Shown: positions 37,617 to 44,436 of the stretch, one piece after another
Layout: every line of letters begins with the position of its first letter
How positions within the stretch are numbered: position 1 is the first letter of the stretch
Source: an uncultured Caldilineaceae bacterium
Lineage (GTDB): Bacteria > Chloroflexota > Anaerolineae > Caldilineales > Caldilineaceae
Length of the DNA: 64,000 nt
Reading direction: 5' to 3'
Assembly: GCA_951813625.1 (NCBI GenBank)
Contig: CATOTS010000005.1
Coordinates: 186,001 to 250,000, forward strand
The notes under the pieces: model-generated
What the model saw: the letters and a program-made list of their open reading frames with translations, nothing else
What the model was told of the DNA's origin: nothing
Database searches by the model: none
Program-made: the position numbers and the translations under genes

Positions 37617-38461
37617 CTCTCCTCCACCCCAGTTTCGGAAGACACCGCTCTCTTCTCGCCGGAAGAGTTCTGCGTCTCCAGTTCGCCCATCCCGTGCGGA
37701 AAGCGGCGCATGAATTCGCCGGCCAGCGATTCGTACGCCAGTGCGCCGGCGCTCTCGGGTGCGTACTGCAGAATCGTTTGACCGTGACTCGGAGCTTCTC
37801 CAAGGCGCACGGAGCGAGGGATCAGAGTCTCGAATGTCTCTTGTGGGAAGTGCTGGCGCACGTCTTCAACGACCTGGTTACTGAGGTTGGTGCGGGCGTC
37901 TGCCATCGTGAGCAGGACGCCGGCAACCCGCAGCCGGGAATTCAAAACTGTTCGGACCTGGTGAATCGTTTCGAGTAGCTGGCTCAGTCCCTCCAGGGCC
38001 AGGTATTCGCATTGAACAGGAATGACGATTCCATCGGCTGCAGTCAATCCGTTAATCGTAATCAGGCCCAGACTGGGCGGGTCGTCTATGACAATGTAGT
38101 CGTAATCCTTGTGGAGGGGTCGCAACGCTCTTGCCAGCAACTGCTCGCGGGCCATGCGGGCGGCCATTTCGACTTCGGCGCCGGCCAGATCAAGATTGGC
38201 CGGCACAAGCTCAAGACCTGGATGAACGGTAGGCGTAATCGCATCCTTCACAGGCGTGTGGTCGATAAGAGTCTCGTAGAGGCTAAAACGCGGAGCTCTG
38301 GGATTGACTCCCAGGCTCGTTGTGGCATTTGCCTGCGGATCGCTGTCGACCAGGAGAACCCGGCAGCCGGCCCTTGCAAGATAGGCGCAGAGGTTGACGG
38401 CGGTTGTCGTCTTTCCCACGCCCCCTTTTTGGTTTGCAATCGCAATGATATGTGCGGTCAT
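37613..38461 (-). CDS. parA: Chromosome partitioning ATPase ParA/Soj
   Basis: A 282-residue Walker-type ATPase that forms gradients on the nucleoid and moves ParB-parS complexes. Deviant Walker A KGGVGKTTTAVNL is at about 12-24, DSDPQANATTSLG follows, and IVIDDPPSLGL is the Walker B region. Most ParA proteins have DCPPS at that point; here it is DDPPS. It precedes parB with a 4-bp overlap. Confidence 0.95.
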   Translation of the reverse strand: MTAHIIAIANQKGGVGKTTTAVNLCAYLARAGCRVLLVDSDPQANATTSLGVNPRAPRFSLYETLIDHTPVKDAITPTVHPGLELVPANLDLAGAEVEMAARMAREQLLARALRPLHKDYDYIVIDDPPSLGLITINGLTAADGIVIPVQCEYLALEGLSQLLETIHQVRTVLNSRLRVAGVLLTMADARTNLSNQVVEDVRQHFPQETFETLIPRSVRLGEAPSHGQTILQYAPESAGALAYESLAGEFMRRFPHGMGELETQNSSGEKRAVSSETGVEER

Positions 38462-38592
38462 ACCTCAAAAATGCCAGATTCTCTCAGACTGGCTGCTTGA
38501 CTTCCCAACGCCAAGCGGCACGGCCAGTCGCGGGCAGCCCGCCGCTGCAGCTTGTCCGCCCGATCCCGTTCCTGATCGACTTCCATAGCAGT

Positions 38593-39480
38593 CTACTCTC
38601 CTGCAGGGCCACCGTATTGCCAGGGGTGATCTCCCATGTAGGCCAAAACCTCGGCATGTACCGGGACGCCTTCAACGCCTCGGTCCTCCACGCCGAAAGA
38701 CGCGGTCACATTCGCATAGCGGGCGGCGTCAAGCGGGTCGCCCGTTTCCGCGAGCCGCAGAAGAAAAGCCGTAGCAAATATGTCGCCGGCGCCGGTTGGA
38801 TCCAATTCGTTGGCCGGCCGAGGCGGGACCGGGACAATCTCGACTTCGGCGCCAGCGCGCCGATAGACCGTGCTGCCGTCACGGTACGCCGTGAGTATAA
38901 CAAGCGAAGTGTACTTCAGGAACTCGTGGATAAGCTCCAACTCGCCGTCGATGTCCTCAATCGACAAGATGAGCACGTCAAGGTGGGGCAGAATTTCCGC
39001 CATCGTCGTCCACGCGCTTGGATACACTCTGCCATCGCGGTCCCAACGGCGCATCCAGCCCTGGGGCACAGCTGCGACAATTGTACCTTGAGCGAAAACT
39101 GTGGCTACGTCAGGCAATACTTCATTTGCCAGGGGACCTAGCAGCGCTATTTTTGGCGCCCTGAGTTGAGGAGGAATGTCCTTGGCCGCCATCGGCGGCG
39201 ACGGGGTATAGCAGTATTGGACCCGTCCTTCGAGCGAATACAGGTTGGCGAAGGTTGTTGTCCGGTCGGCGGGAAGGGCGTGAACTGAAGCAATTTCATG
39301 CAGGACTGACAGGTCGACGTCATCTCCGGCGCGGGTGAGGATTGCCGGTTTGTACCCCAATCGAGCGGCCGTAACTGCGGCGAAGCTGACCGTGCCGCCC
39401 AGAACGTAATCAAAACTGCTGGGATCGGCGGTTTCTATGTCCCGGGTGACGGTCCCTATCGCAAGTAGATCGATTGACAT
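38593..39480 (-). CDS. PfkB-family carbohydrate/nucleoside kinase
   Basis: A 295-residue ribokinase-like kinase. It opens with AIGTVTRDIE and VLGGTVSFAAVTAARLG, and ends with the signature DPTGAGDIFATAFLLRLAETGDP, where the GAGD Asp is the catalytic base. Substrate is not predictable from sequence. It lies between parA and jag, an unusual neighbour in the origin-proximal rnpA-yidC-jag-parAB cluster. Confidence 0.88.
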   Translation of the reverse strand: MSIDLLAIGTVTRDIETADPSSFDYVLGGTVSFAAVTAARLGYKPAILTRAGDDVDLSVLHEIASVHALPADRTTTFANLYSLEGRVQYCYTPSPPMAAKDIPPQLRAPKIALLGPLANEVLPDVATVFAQGTIVAAVPQGWMRRWDRDGRVYPSAWTTMAEILPHLDVLILSIEDIDGELELIHEFLKYTSLVILTAYRDGSTVYRRAGAEVEIVPVPPRPANELDPTGAGDIFATAFLLRLAETGDPLDAARYANVTASFGVEDRGVEGVPVHAEVLAYMGDHPWQYGGPAGE

Positions 39481-39514
39481 TGACTATGCGAAGCAAAACT
39501 CGGGCTGCCGCCTC

Positions 39515-40369
39515 TCATTTGGGTAGAATCTGCACTTTACGCCGACTGTCTTCCCCGGTGCTTGCCGTATATACGTGTTCGTGATTCCGAAGCGCGATGT
39601 GGACGAGGCGACGCTCGCTCGCCGGCATCGGCTCCAGCGAAGCAGGACGACCGGAACTGACTACCTGTTCTGCCAAACGGTGGGCCAACTGACTCAACTG
39701 CTCTGCGCGTCGCTGTTTGTAGCCGTCCACATCAATGACAATGTTCTTCCAACGATGTAGCTCCTGATTTACCATCAGGCGAATGAGGTACTGAATGCTG
39801 GCAAGAGTCTCCCCGTTGCGACCGATGAGTATGCCCAAGTCCTCACCGACAATGTTCAGATTCAACGGGCGTTCGCTTTCCTCCTGATCATCCAGCCAGG
39901 AAAGTTCGATTTCGGCCTCAATGTCCATTTTCTGCAACATCTGGCTCAGGAGATCGTAAGCAAGATCCTCAAATTCGGTATCGCCGTCCGTCTCCTCCCC
40001 GGCTTCAACTTGCACTTCATCCGCCTGTTCCTGCCAGCCTGCATCTTCATCCGATAACAGAGTGTCGGTTTCAGCAACAGTGGCAGAATCGTAGTCGGCG
40101 TGTTCAGCAAACGCTTCTTCCGGTTCAGAATCCGCTGCTTCTGACGCAGCGGGCCCGTCTCCGACCTGAACTTCATCCTCTTCAGATTCTGTCCTGGGTG
40201 TAATTCGGACGAGAGCATCGGTGGCGCCGATGCCGAGAATGCCCCGGCTCCCCTCTTCAAGGACTTCGACGTCGATCTGCTCACGCGAGAGACCGAGTTG
40301 TCGCAAGCCGTCGTCTACGGCATCCTCAACCGACTTTGCCGCGAAATCGTAGCCCTGACTTCTGTTCAT
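39515..40369 (-). CDS. jag: Jag/SpoIIIJ-associated RNA-binding protein
   Basis: 284 residues from ATG 40369. The N-terminal Jag_N domain covers about 1-55 (AKSVEDAVDDGLRQLGL, GSRGILGIG). An acidic linker (about 60-125) is rich in D and E. KH domain about 130-210 (IGRNGETLASIQYLIRLM). R3H domain about 215-284, with the R3H-type RRLVHIALRNH. Jag/KhpB proteins bind RNA and pair with KhpA; in Gram-positives they affect division and cell-wall synthesis. The start lies beside the yidC stop. Confidence 0.9.
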   Translation of the reverse strand: MNRSQGYDFAAKSVEDAVDDGLRQLGLSREQIDVEVLEEGSRGILGIGATDALVRITPRTESEEDEVQVGDGPAASEAADSEPEEAFAEHADYDSATVAETDTLLSDEDAGWQEQADEVQVEAGEETDGDTEFEDLAYDLLSQMLQKMDIEAEIELSWLDDQEESERPLNLNIVGEDLGILIGRNGETLASIQYLIRLMVNQELHRWKNIVIDVDGYKQRRAEQLSQLAHRLAEQVVSSGRPASLEPMPASERRLVHIALRNHEHVYTASTGEDSRRKVQILPK

Positions 40370-40370
40370 C

Positions 40371-41372
40371 TCATCGTCTCTTTCGGTTGCGACGGTTTCG
40401 TCGGCGGGGAGGGGGTCTCTTCTGTTCGTCCTTGACCTCATTTGGAGCAGGCGCGGGCGTGGCGACGACCTCCGCTGGCGCCGCAGCTGCCGCGGCCGCC
40501 ACAGCCTGCGGTGCAGCAGGGCCTATAGCCTTGTTCACCCCACTCATGTAGTTGGCAATATAGGTCTGACCCATTTGTAATAGGTTGCTTGTCACCCAGT
40601 ACAAGGAGAGTCCGGCCGGTACCTGCAACGTGAAAAACCCAAACATCAGTGTCATCATCGTTGTCATCTGCTTCATCATCCCGGCCTGTTTGTCGCCGCC
40701 CGGCGGGGTGGCCGCGGTCGTCATTCGCTGCATGTAGAACTGACTGACCATGAGAAGTGCGGGCAGCACGAGGTAGGCCGCCAAAGTCCCATAGTCGCCC
40801 TCATTAAAGCTTTCAGGAATCCATGCCAGTCCTTTGGTAAACTCGGGGAATCCGAGGTCGGGAATCCAAAAGAACGGGGCGTTGGACAGTTCCCCTCCCA
40901 GAGCTACGAGCGCCGAGTACAAACCGAAGAGTACAGGCATCTGGACGACCATAGGCAGACAACCGCTGAGCGGATTGACGCCGGCCTCCTTGTACATCTT
41001 CATCTGCTCCTGCGCCATCTTGTCGCGGTTCTTTCCGTACTTCTTCTGCAATTCCTGTAGTCTTGGCTGAAGCTCCTTCTGCGCCTGCATGCTCCGAATC
41101 TGGATCATCGTCAGCGGGAAGGCGATCATCTTTATGATGATCGTAAAGATTATGATGGCAAAGCCCCAGCTATAGGGGAAGTCACGGCTCTCCAAACCCC
41201 CTTTGAGCCAGAGCAAGGACTTTGCAAGGGGGAAAACGATCAACGACTGCCAATAGCCTTCAGGCACAGCCTCATCCCAATTCGACACGCCTTCACGCGG
41301 AACTCCGCATCCCCCCAGAAGTAGGGCAGCGATCACTAGGATCAAGAGCCACACTATCCATCTGCGTTTCAC
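40371..41372 (-). CDS. yidC: Membrane protein insertase YidC/Oxa1
   Basis: 333 residues that help insert proteins into the cytoplasmic membrane alone or with SecYEG. A lipoprotein-type signal with LLGGC is at about 18-22. Conserved segments: FAIIIFTIIIKMIAFPLT, an intracellular coiled hairpin (ELQPRLQELQKKYG), VNPLSGCLPMVVQMPVLFGLY, and the last TM around GLSLYWVTSNLLQMGQ. The C terminus is alanine-rich, then PPPRRRNRRNRKRR, a basic tail like those that bind ribosomes. Confidence 0.95.
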   Translation of the reverse strand: MKRRWIVWLLILVIAALLLGGCGVPREGVSNWDEAVPEGYWQSLIVFPLAKSLLWLKGGLESRDFPYSWGFAIIIFTIIIKMIAFPLTMIQIRSMQAQKELQPRLQELQKKYGKNRDKMAQEQMKMYKEAGVNPLSGCLPMVVQMPVLFGLYSALVALGGELSNAPFFWIPDLGFPEFTKGLAWIPESFNEGDYGTLAAYLVLPALLMVSQFYMQRMTTAATPPGGDKQAGMMKQMTTMMTLMFGFFTLQVPAGLSLYWVTSNLLQMGQTYIANYMSGVNKAIGPAAPQAVAAAAAAAPAEVVATPAPAPNEVKDEQKRPPPRRRNRRNRKRR

Positions 41373-41538
41373 AGTCTTTCTCCTCTTCGAGGCACGTGCT
41401 GCCTTCGCATGCCATGCCTGATCTCTGTCCCAATTGGGAGGCGCGTTTCCCGGCCTGCTCCGATCGTCATTCCTTCCTTATCCGCCAACTGCCCAAGTCT
41501 GCGCCTGCTCGCACAATTCCGACCAATTGAGGTGCCAA

Positions 41539-41772
41539 CTACGGTACCGGGTCGAAACCCCCTGGATGCCAGGGGTGGCAGCGGCAGATGCGCTTCAGAC
41601 CCATCCAAATACCCGGTACAGCGCCGTACTTAGTTACCGCCTCATATGTATATTGAGAACAGGTCGGATGGAAGCGGCAGTTTTGCCCCAGAAGCGGTGA
41701 GAGCGCACGCTGATACAGACGAATCAGGAGCAGGAAAAGGGCTCGCAAGACTCCATTCTCCTCAAGCGCCAT
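41539..41772 (-). CDS. yidD: Membrane protein insertion efficiency factor YidD
   Basis: 77 residues with the family signature [35 protein letters not shown] and [17 protein letters not shown]. The cysteines are those conserved in the family. ATG 41772 lies inside the rnpA 3' end (11-bp overlap), the common arrangement; ATG 41796 is an alternative start. 166 bp separate it from yidC. Confidence 0.93.
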   Translation of the reverse strand: MALEENGVLRALFLLLIRLYQRALSPLLGQNCRFHPTCSQYTYEAVTKYGAVPGIWMGLKRICRCHPWHPGGFDPVP

Positions 41773-42127
41773 CCCTTCCCCGGGAGCTATTGGCATTGGT
41801 CAGTGCTGCCCGGCGAAGCAGCTGCGCGCAGGCCTCGTCAATCTTGCCGTATGTTGCGTCTCGAATCGGGTTCCTCGCAATAAATACGCAGTCCCAGCCG
41901 GGTTCAAGCCCAGCCATGCGCAATCGCACTGCTTCGCGCATCCGCCGTTTCACGCGATTTCGCACGACGGCACGCCCGATTCGCCGGCTGACCGAGAAAC
42001 CGAAGCGGCTGTAAGGAAGCCCGTTTCCCAGAATGCACAACACAGCCAGGCGATTGTTGAAACTCGTGCCCCGACGACGAACTTGCAAAAATCGCTCATT
42101 ATCGCGAACTCTGTAGCGTCGTCTCAT
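41762..42127 (-). CDS. rnpA: Ribonuclease P protein component
   Basis: 121 residues that bind RNase P RNA and aid pre-tRNA 5' processing. The signature [27 protein letters not shown] contains the RNR motif. The central VVRNRVKRR and basic N terminus are clear. It is followed by yidD and preceded by rpmH in the usual order. ATG 42127 gives a slightly short N terminus. Confidence 0.95.
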   Translation of the reverse strand: MRRRYRVRDNERFLQVRRRGTSFNNRLAVLCILGNGLPYSRFGFSVSRRIGRAVVRNRVKRRMREAVRLRMAGLEPGWDCVFIARNPIRDATYGKIDEACAQLLRRAALTNANSSRGRDGA

Positions 42128-42283
42128 AACAGATTGCAGCCACAGGTTTCAATCGGGAACTTTCCTCTGCGCGCAAAGAGCTGACCGATTCCTCCGAGTA
42201 TTGAGCCTTCGTTCCCCTATTCTCAACCATTCCATTCCCACCGTCTTCCACAGCTGCGGCAACGACCTGACGCACGCCTTTCT

Positions 42284-42448
42284 CTAAAACTCGCGCTTGC
42301 GAGTTGACAGTGTGACGGCTAAATGTGTTCGCTGTTTCAGCCTGCGCCGTTTCAGGACGTTGCGCCCGCCCGGGCTTTGCATTCTCTTGCGGAAGCCGTG
42401 CGTGCGCAAACGCTTTCGAACCTTTGGCTGCCAGGTTCGCTTGGGCAT
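42284..42448 (-). CDS. rpmH: Ribosomal protein L34
   Basis: A 54-residue protein that begins [19 protein letters not shown] and contains [17 protein letters not shown], the full L34 signature. ATG 42448 is chosen because AGGAG lies 7 nt upstream; the ATG at 42454 is only 1 nt from that AGGAG and is therefore unlikely. The gap of 156 bp to rnpA is long for this pair. Confidence 0.95.
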   Translation of the reverse strand: MPKRTWQPKVRKRLRTHGFRKRMQSPGGRNVLKRRRLKQRTHLAVTLSTRKREF

Positions 42449-42496
42449 ATTCATACTCCTTAGGAGTTAGCATTTCAGTTCCGCTTCCAATGTTCT

Positions 42497-42526
42497 ATTA
42501 TAAGTGGTATCGAACAGGACTGTCAA
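42497..42526 (-). promoter_or_regulatory. rpmH promoter, perfect consensus
   Basis: Minus strand: TTGACA (42521-42526), an 18-bp spacer and TATAAT (42497-42502), 48 bp upstream of the rpmH ATG. Likely drives rpmH-rnpA-yidD and beyond. Confidence 0.8.
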
Positions 42527-42594
42527 ATCTCCCGCGATTTTCAATTTTCAGAGAATGAAGCTATGGCTCCTGAATCGCGAACGTGGTAACATTT

Positions 42595-42705
42595 GCATGA
42601 GGAAGTAAGTCAGGCCAGGGCCCGAGAGCCGGTTGACCACCGGTAAGGGTCCGTTCTCTTCTCCTGCAAACCGCAGGTTTCGCCTTCGTGGGTCGAGAGA
42701 AACGA
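42595..42705 (+). ncRNA. Candidate structured RNA upstream of the 42861 gene
   Basis: Non-coding DNA with several nested helices. GGGCCC (42618-42623) pairs with GGGTCC (42646-42651) around a hairpin CCGGT/ACCGG. A second hairpin CCTGC-aaacc-GCAGG lies at 42663-42677. An outer pairing GTTCTCT (42653-42659) with AGAGAAAC (42695-42702) is possible. No match to SRP RNA, RNase P RNA or a known riboswitch was recognised. No T-run terminator is seen. Confidence 0.3.
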
Positions 42706-42860
42706 TTGACTACACGAAAAATGATGCTTCTTTTCGTTCCTGTATTGCGTATGATATAGTAGATTTCTATCGACTGCCGTAGTTCACGCGTACCCTTTCC
42801 CTTTGGGCCGGCATTGCCGGCGATTCCCCGACAGTTCAGCTTGAGGCGCCGCGAGTCTTG

Positions 42861-44297
42861 ATGTTTGAATCAGAAAACGCTTCCCGATCGACGCTCGAGA
42901 ACGATGTGGGATCCGAGCCGGATTCGGAGGCCCCAATACCGACTGACGAAGACCGGGAAAATCCTCCCTCCCTGGAATCGCTGGAGGAATCGGCCGCGCA
43001 GCTGGCTGCTCTCCGGCAGCGGGCTGAGTACCTGCTGGAGCAGTTGTCAACGGGAAGAGGCGACGAACGGTCTCGCAACGATTTCGACGCCATCGACACG
43101 AGTGAAGCGCCACTCAGAGAAGCCCGTGAAGACGATGAGATGGCGACGGAAGTGAAGGCGCCGACCGAGTTTAACGAACCCTTATTTCCAGTTTCCCTGC
43201 ATCGCAACAACAACTCGGGAAGCCCGGCAGGCGCGGAACTGGATGGCCATGACCTGCCAGGCCGCAACGCGATAGTCCCTTTCCAGGGTCCCTCACCCGA
43301 AGAGTCGTACAATTCGTCCTCAGGTCCGAACGCGTCCCATACTTTAACAGAGTCGCTTCCGCCCCAGGATTCCGCAAAGTCGACGTCCCTCTATTCTGGA
43401 ATGTCACCGTCCGACGCCGACGCGTACGATCCGCCAGACGTCGTGCCGCCCCTCCTTGAAATAGACTCGGCTGAGGCTTATTCGATTGAGCCGCATCGCA
43501 CGCAAACTTCTTCCGTCTTGGACACGCCGGTTGGTGCGAGACAGCCAGCCTTCGGCCAAGTCGCAGACGCAAGGTTCGATGTTACGGCAACCGACGTTAT
43601 GGTTGTAGAAGAGGAGATCGCAGGTCTGTTCAAGGCGATCAACCGGCATAAGGAAGCACGCAGGGAAAACACTGGTCATGCGCTTTCGTTGTTGCGAGAG
43701 GCGAGGGAAATCGTGCTTTCGGAGCCGCACCGTATCGAGCGTGCCGGGTACAACATCCAACAGGCGCGGCTGATTCTAGAACGGGCAAGAATGAGTCGCA
43801 GGCAATCCCGAATCCTGGCTCTACGAACCGTCTGGCGCCTGATGCTGTGGCTGGCGATTCTGGGCGGCCTGGGCGCGGCGCTGCAGCTCTATCCCCAGAG
43901 TATCGATGAAATCGTAAGCCGCGCCGCGGCCAGACTGGGCTGGGAGGAGACTCTCTTCGTTCCAGCGCTCTGGGCAGTCGTGGCGGGCGGGGCTGGCGGC
44001 TGTCTTGGCACAATCTCGTTTCTCGTTGAACGCATGCGCATTCATCAGGAGTTCGACGATCAATACATCCTGCGCACAACCATCCAGCCGCTGATGGGCG
44101 TGGTCCTGGGATTGTTGATATTCGGTGCCCTGGCCGTAGTCTTCAATAGCCTTGACATATCTCTTCGACTTCACCCGCTCACGTCCTTCCTGCCTGCTGC
44201 CATCGCACTTCCGGTCGGCCTCTGGCAGGAGTATGTTTACGCGCTGATCTTCCGCCTCACGCGGTTGCTCACATTCCAGCGCCGCCGCCGTTGGTAG
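42861..44297 (+). CDS. Membrane protein with long acidic disordered N terminus
   Basis: 478 residues. Residues 1-235 are acidic, rich in E, D, S and P and low in hydrophobics, so probably disordered. A helical segment follows (about 235-310, EEEIAGLFKAINRHKEARREN). The rest has about four TM segments: near 326-345 (LWLAILGGLGAALQLY), 370-392 (ALWAVVAGGAGGCLGTISFLV), 415-435 (GVVLGLLIFGALAVVF) and 445-465. Family unknown. ATG 42861 is preferred over an adjacent TTG. Confidence 0.7.
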   Translation: MFESENASRSTLENDVGSEPDSEAPIPTDEDRENPPSLESLEESAAQLAALRQRAEYLLEQLSTGRGDERSRNDFDAIDTSEAPLREAREDDEMATEVKAPTEFNEPLFPVSLHRNNNSGSPAGAELDGHDLPGRNAIVPFQGPSPEESYNSSSGPNASHTLTESLPPQDSAKSTSLYSGMSPSDADAYDPPDVVPPLLEIDSAEAYSIEPHRTQTSSVLDTPVGARQPAFGQVADARFDVTATDVMVVEEEIAGLFKAINRHKEARRENTGHALSLLREAREIVLSEPHRIERAGYNIQQARLILERARMSRRQSRILALRTVWRLMLWLAILGGLGAALQLYPQSIDEIVSRAAARLGWEETLFVPALWAVVAGGAGGCLGTISFLVERMRIHQEFDDQYILRTTIQPLMGVVLGLLIFGALAVVFNSLDISLRLHPLTSFLPAAIALPVGLWQEYVYALIFRLTRLLTFQRRRRW

Positions 44298-44400
44298 ACC
44301 CTTCCTACGGGTCCGCGTCCACGCGATTCCGCCTCTGCACAGACGAATAGCCCGCCCAAGCAAGACTGCCCGAAACCCACGCTGGAAGCAGTTGTTTTGC

Positions 44401-44430
44401 TTGGCGGCATGACTCTATTGGCCTTACAAT
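44401..44430 (+). promoter_or_regulatory. Probable priA promoter giving a leaderless message
   Basis: TTGGCG (44401-44406), an 18-bp spacer and TACAAT (44425-44430). Transcription would start near 44437, the A of the chosen ATG. Confidence 0.45.
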
Positions 44431-44436
44431 GTGGGC

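Larger units (their letters stand above)
42449..42860. other. rpmH-42861 intergenic region
   Basis: 412 bp holding the rpmH promoter and a structured stretch. AT-rich sequence at 42715-42770 may be a promoter for the + strand gene. No DnaA-box cluster was recognised. Confidence 0.5.

Noticed and set aside
36672..38461. A parS site next to parAB
   Set aside because: No TGTTTCACGTGAAACA-like palindrome was found by eye in this region.
42595..42705. SRP RNA, RNase P RNA or known riboswitch at this site
   Set aside because: The conserved GGAAGGAAGCAGC loop of SRP RNA, the RNase P core and known riboswitch motifs are all missing.
42449..42860. Chromosomal origin (oriC) between rpmH and the next gene
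   Set aside because: The context is suggestive, but I saw no cluster of DnaA boxes (TTATNCACA), and dnaA is not in the window.
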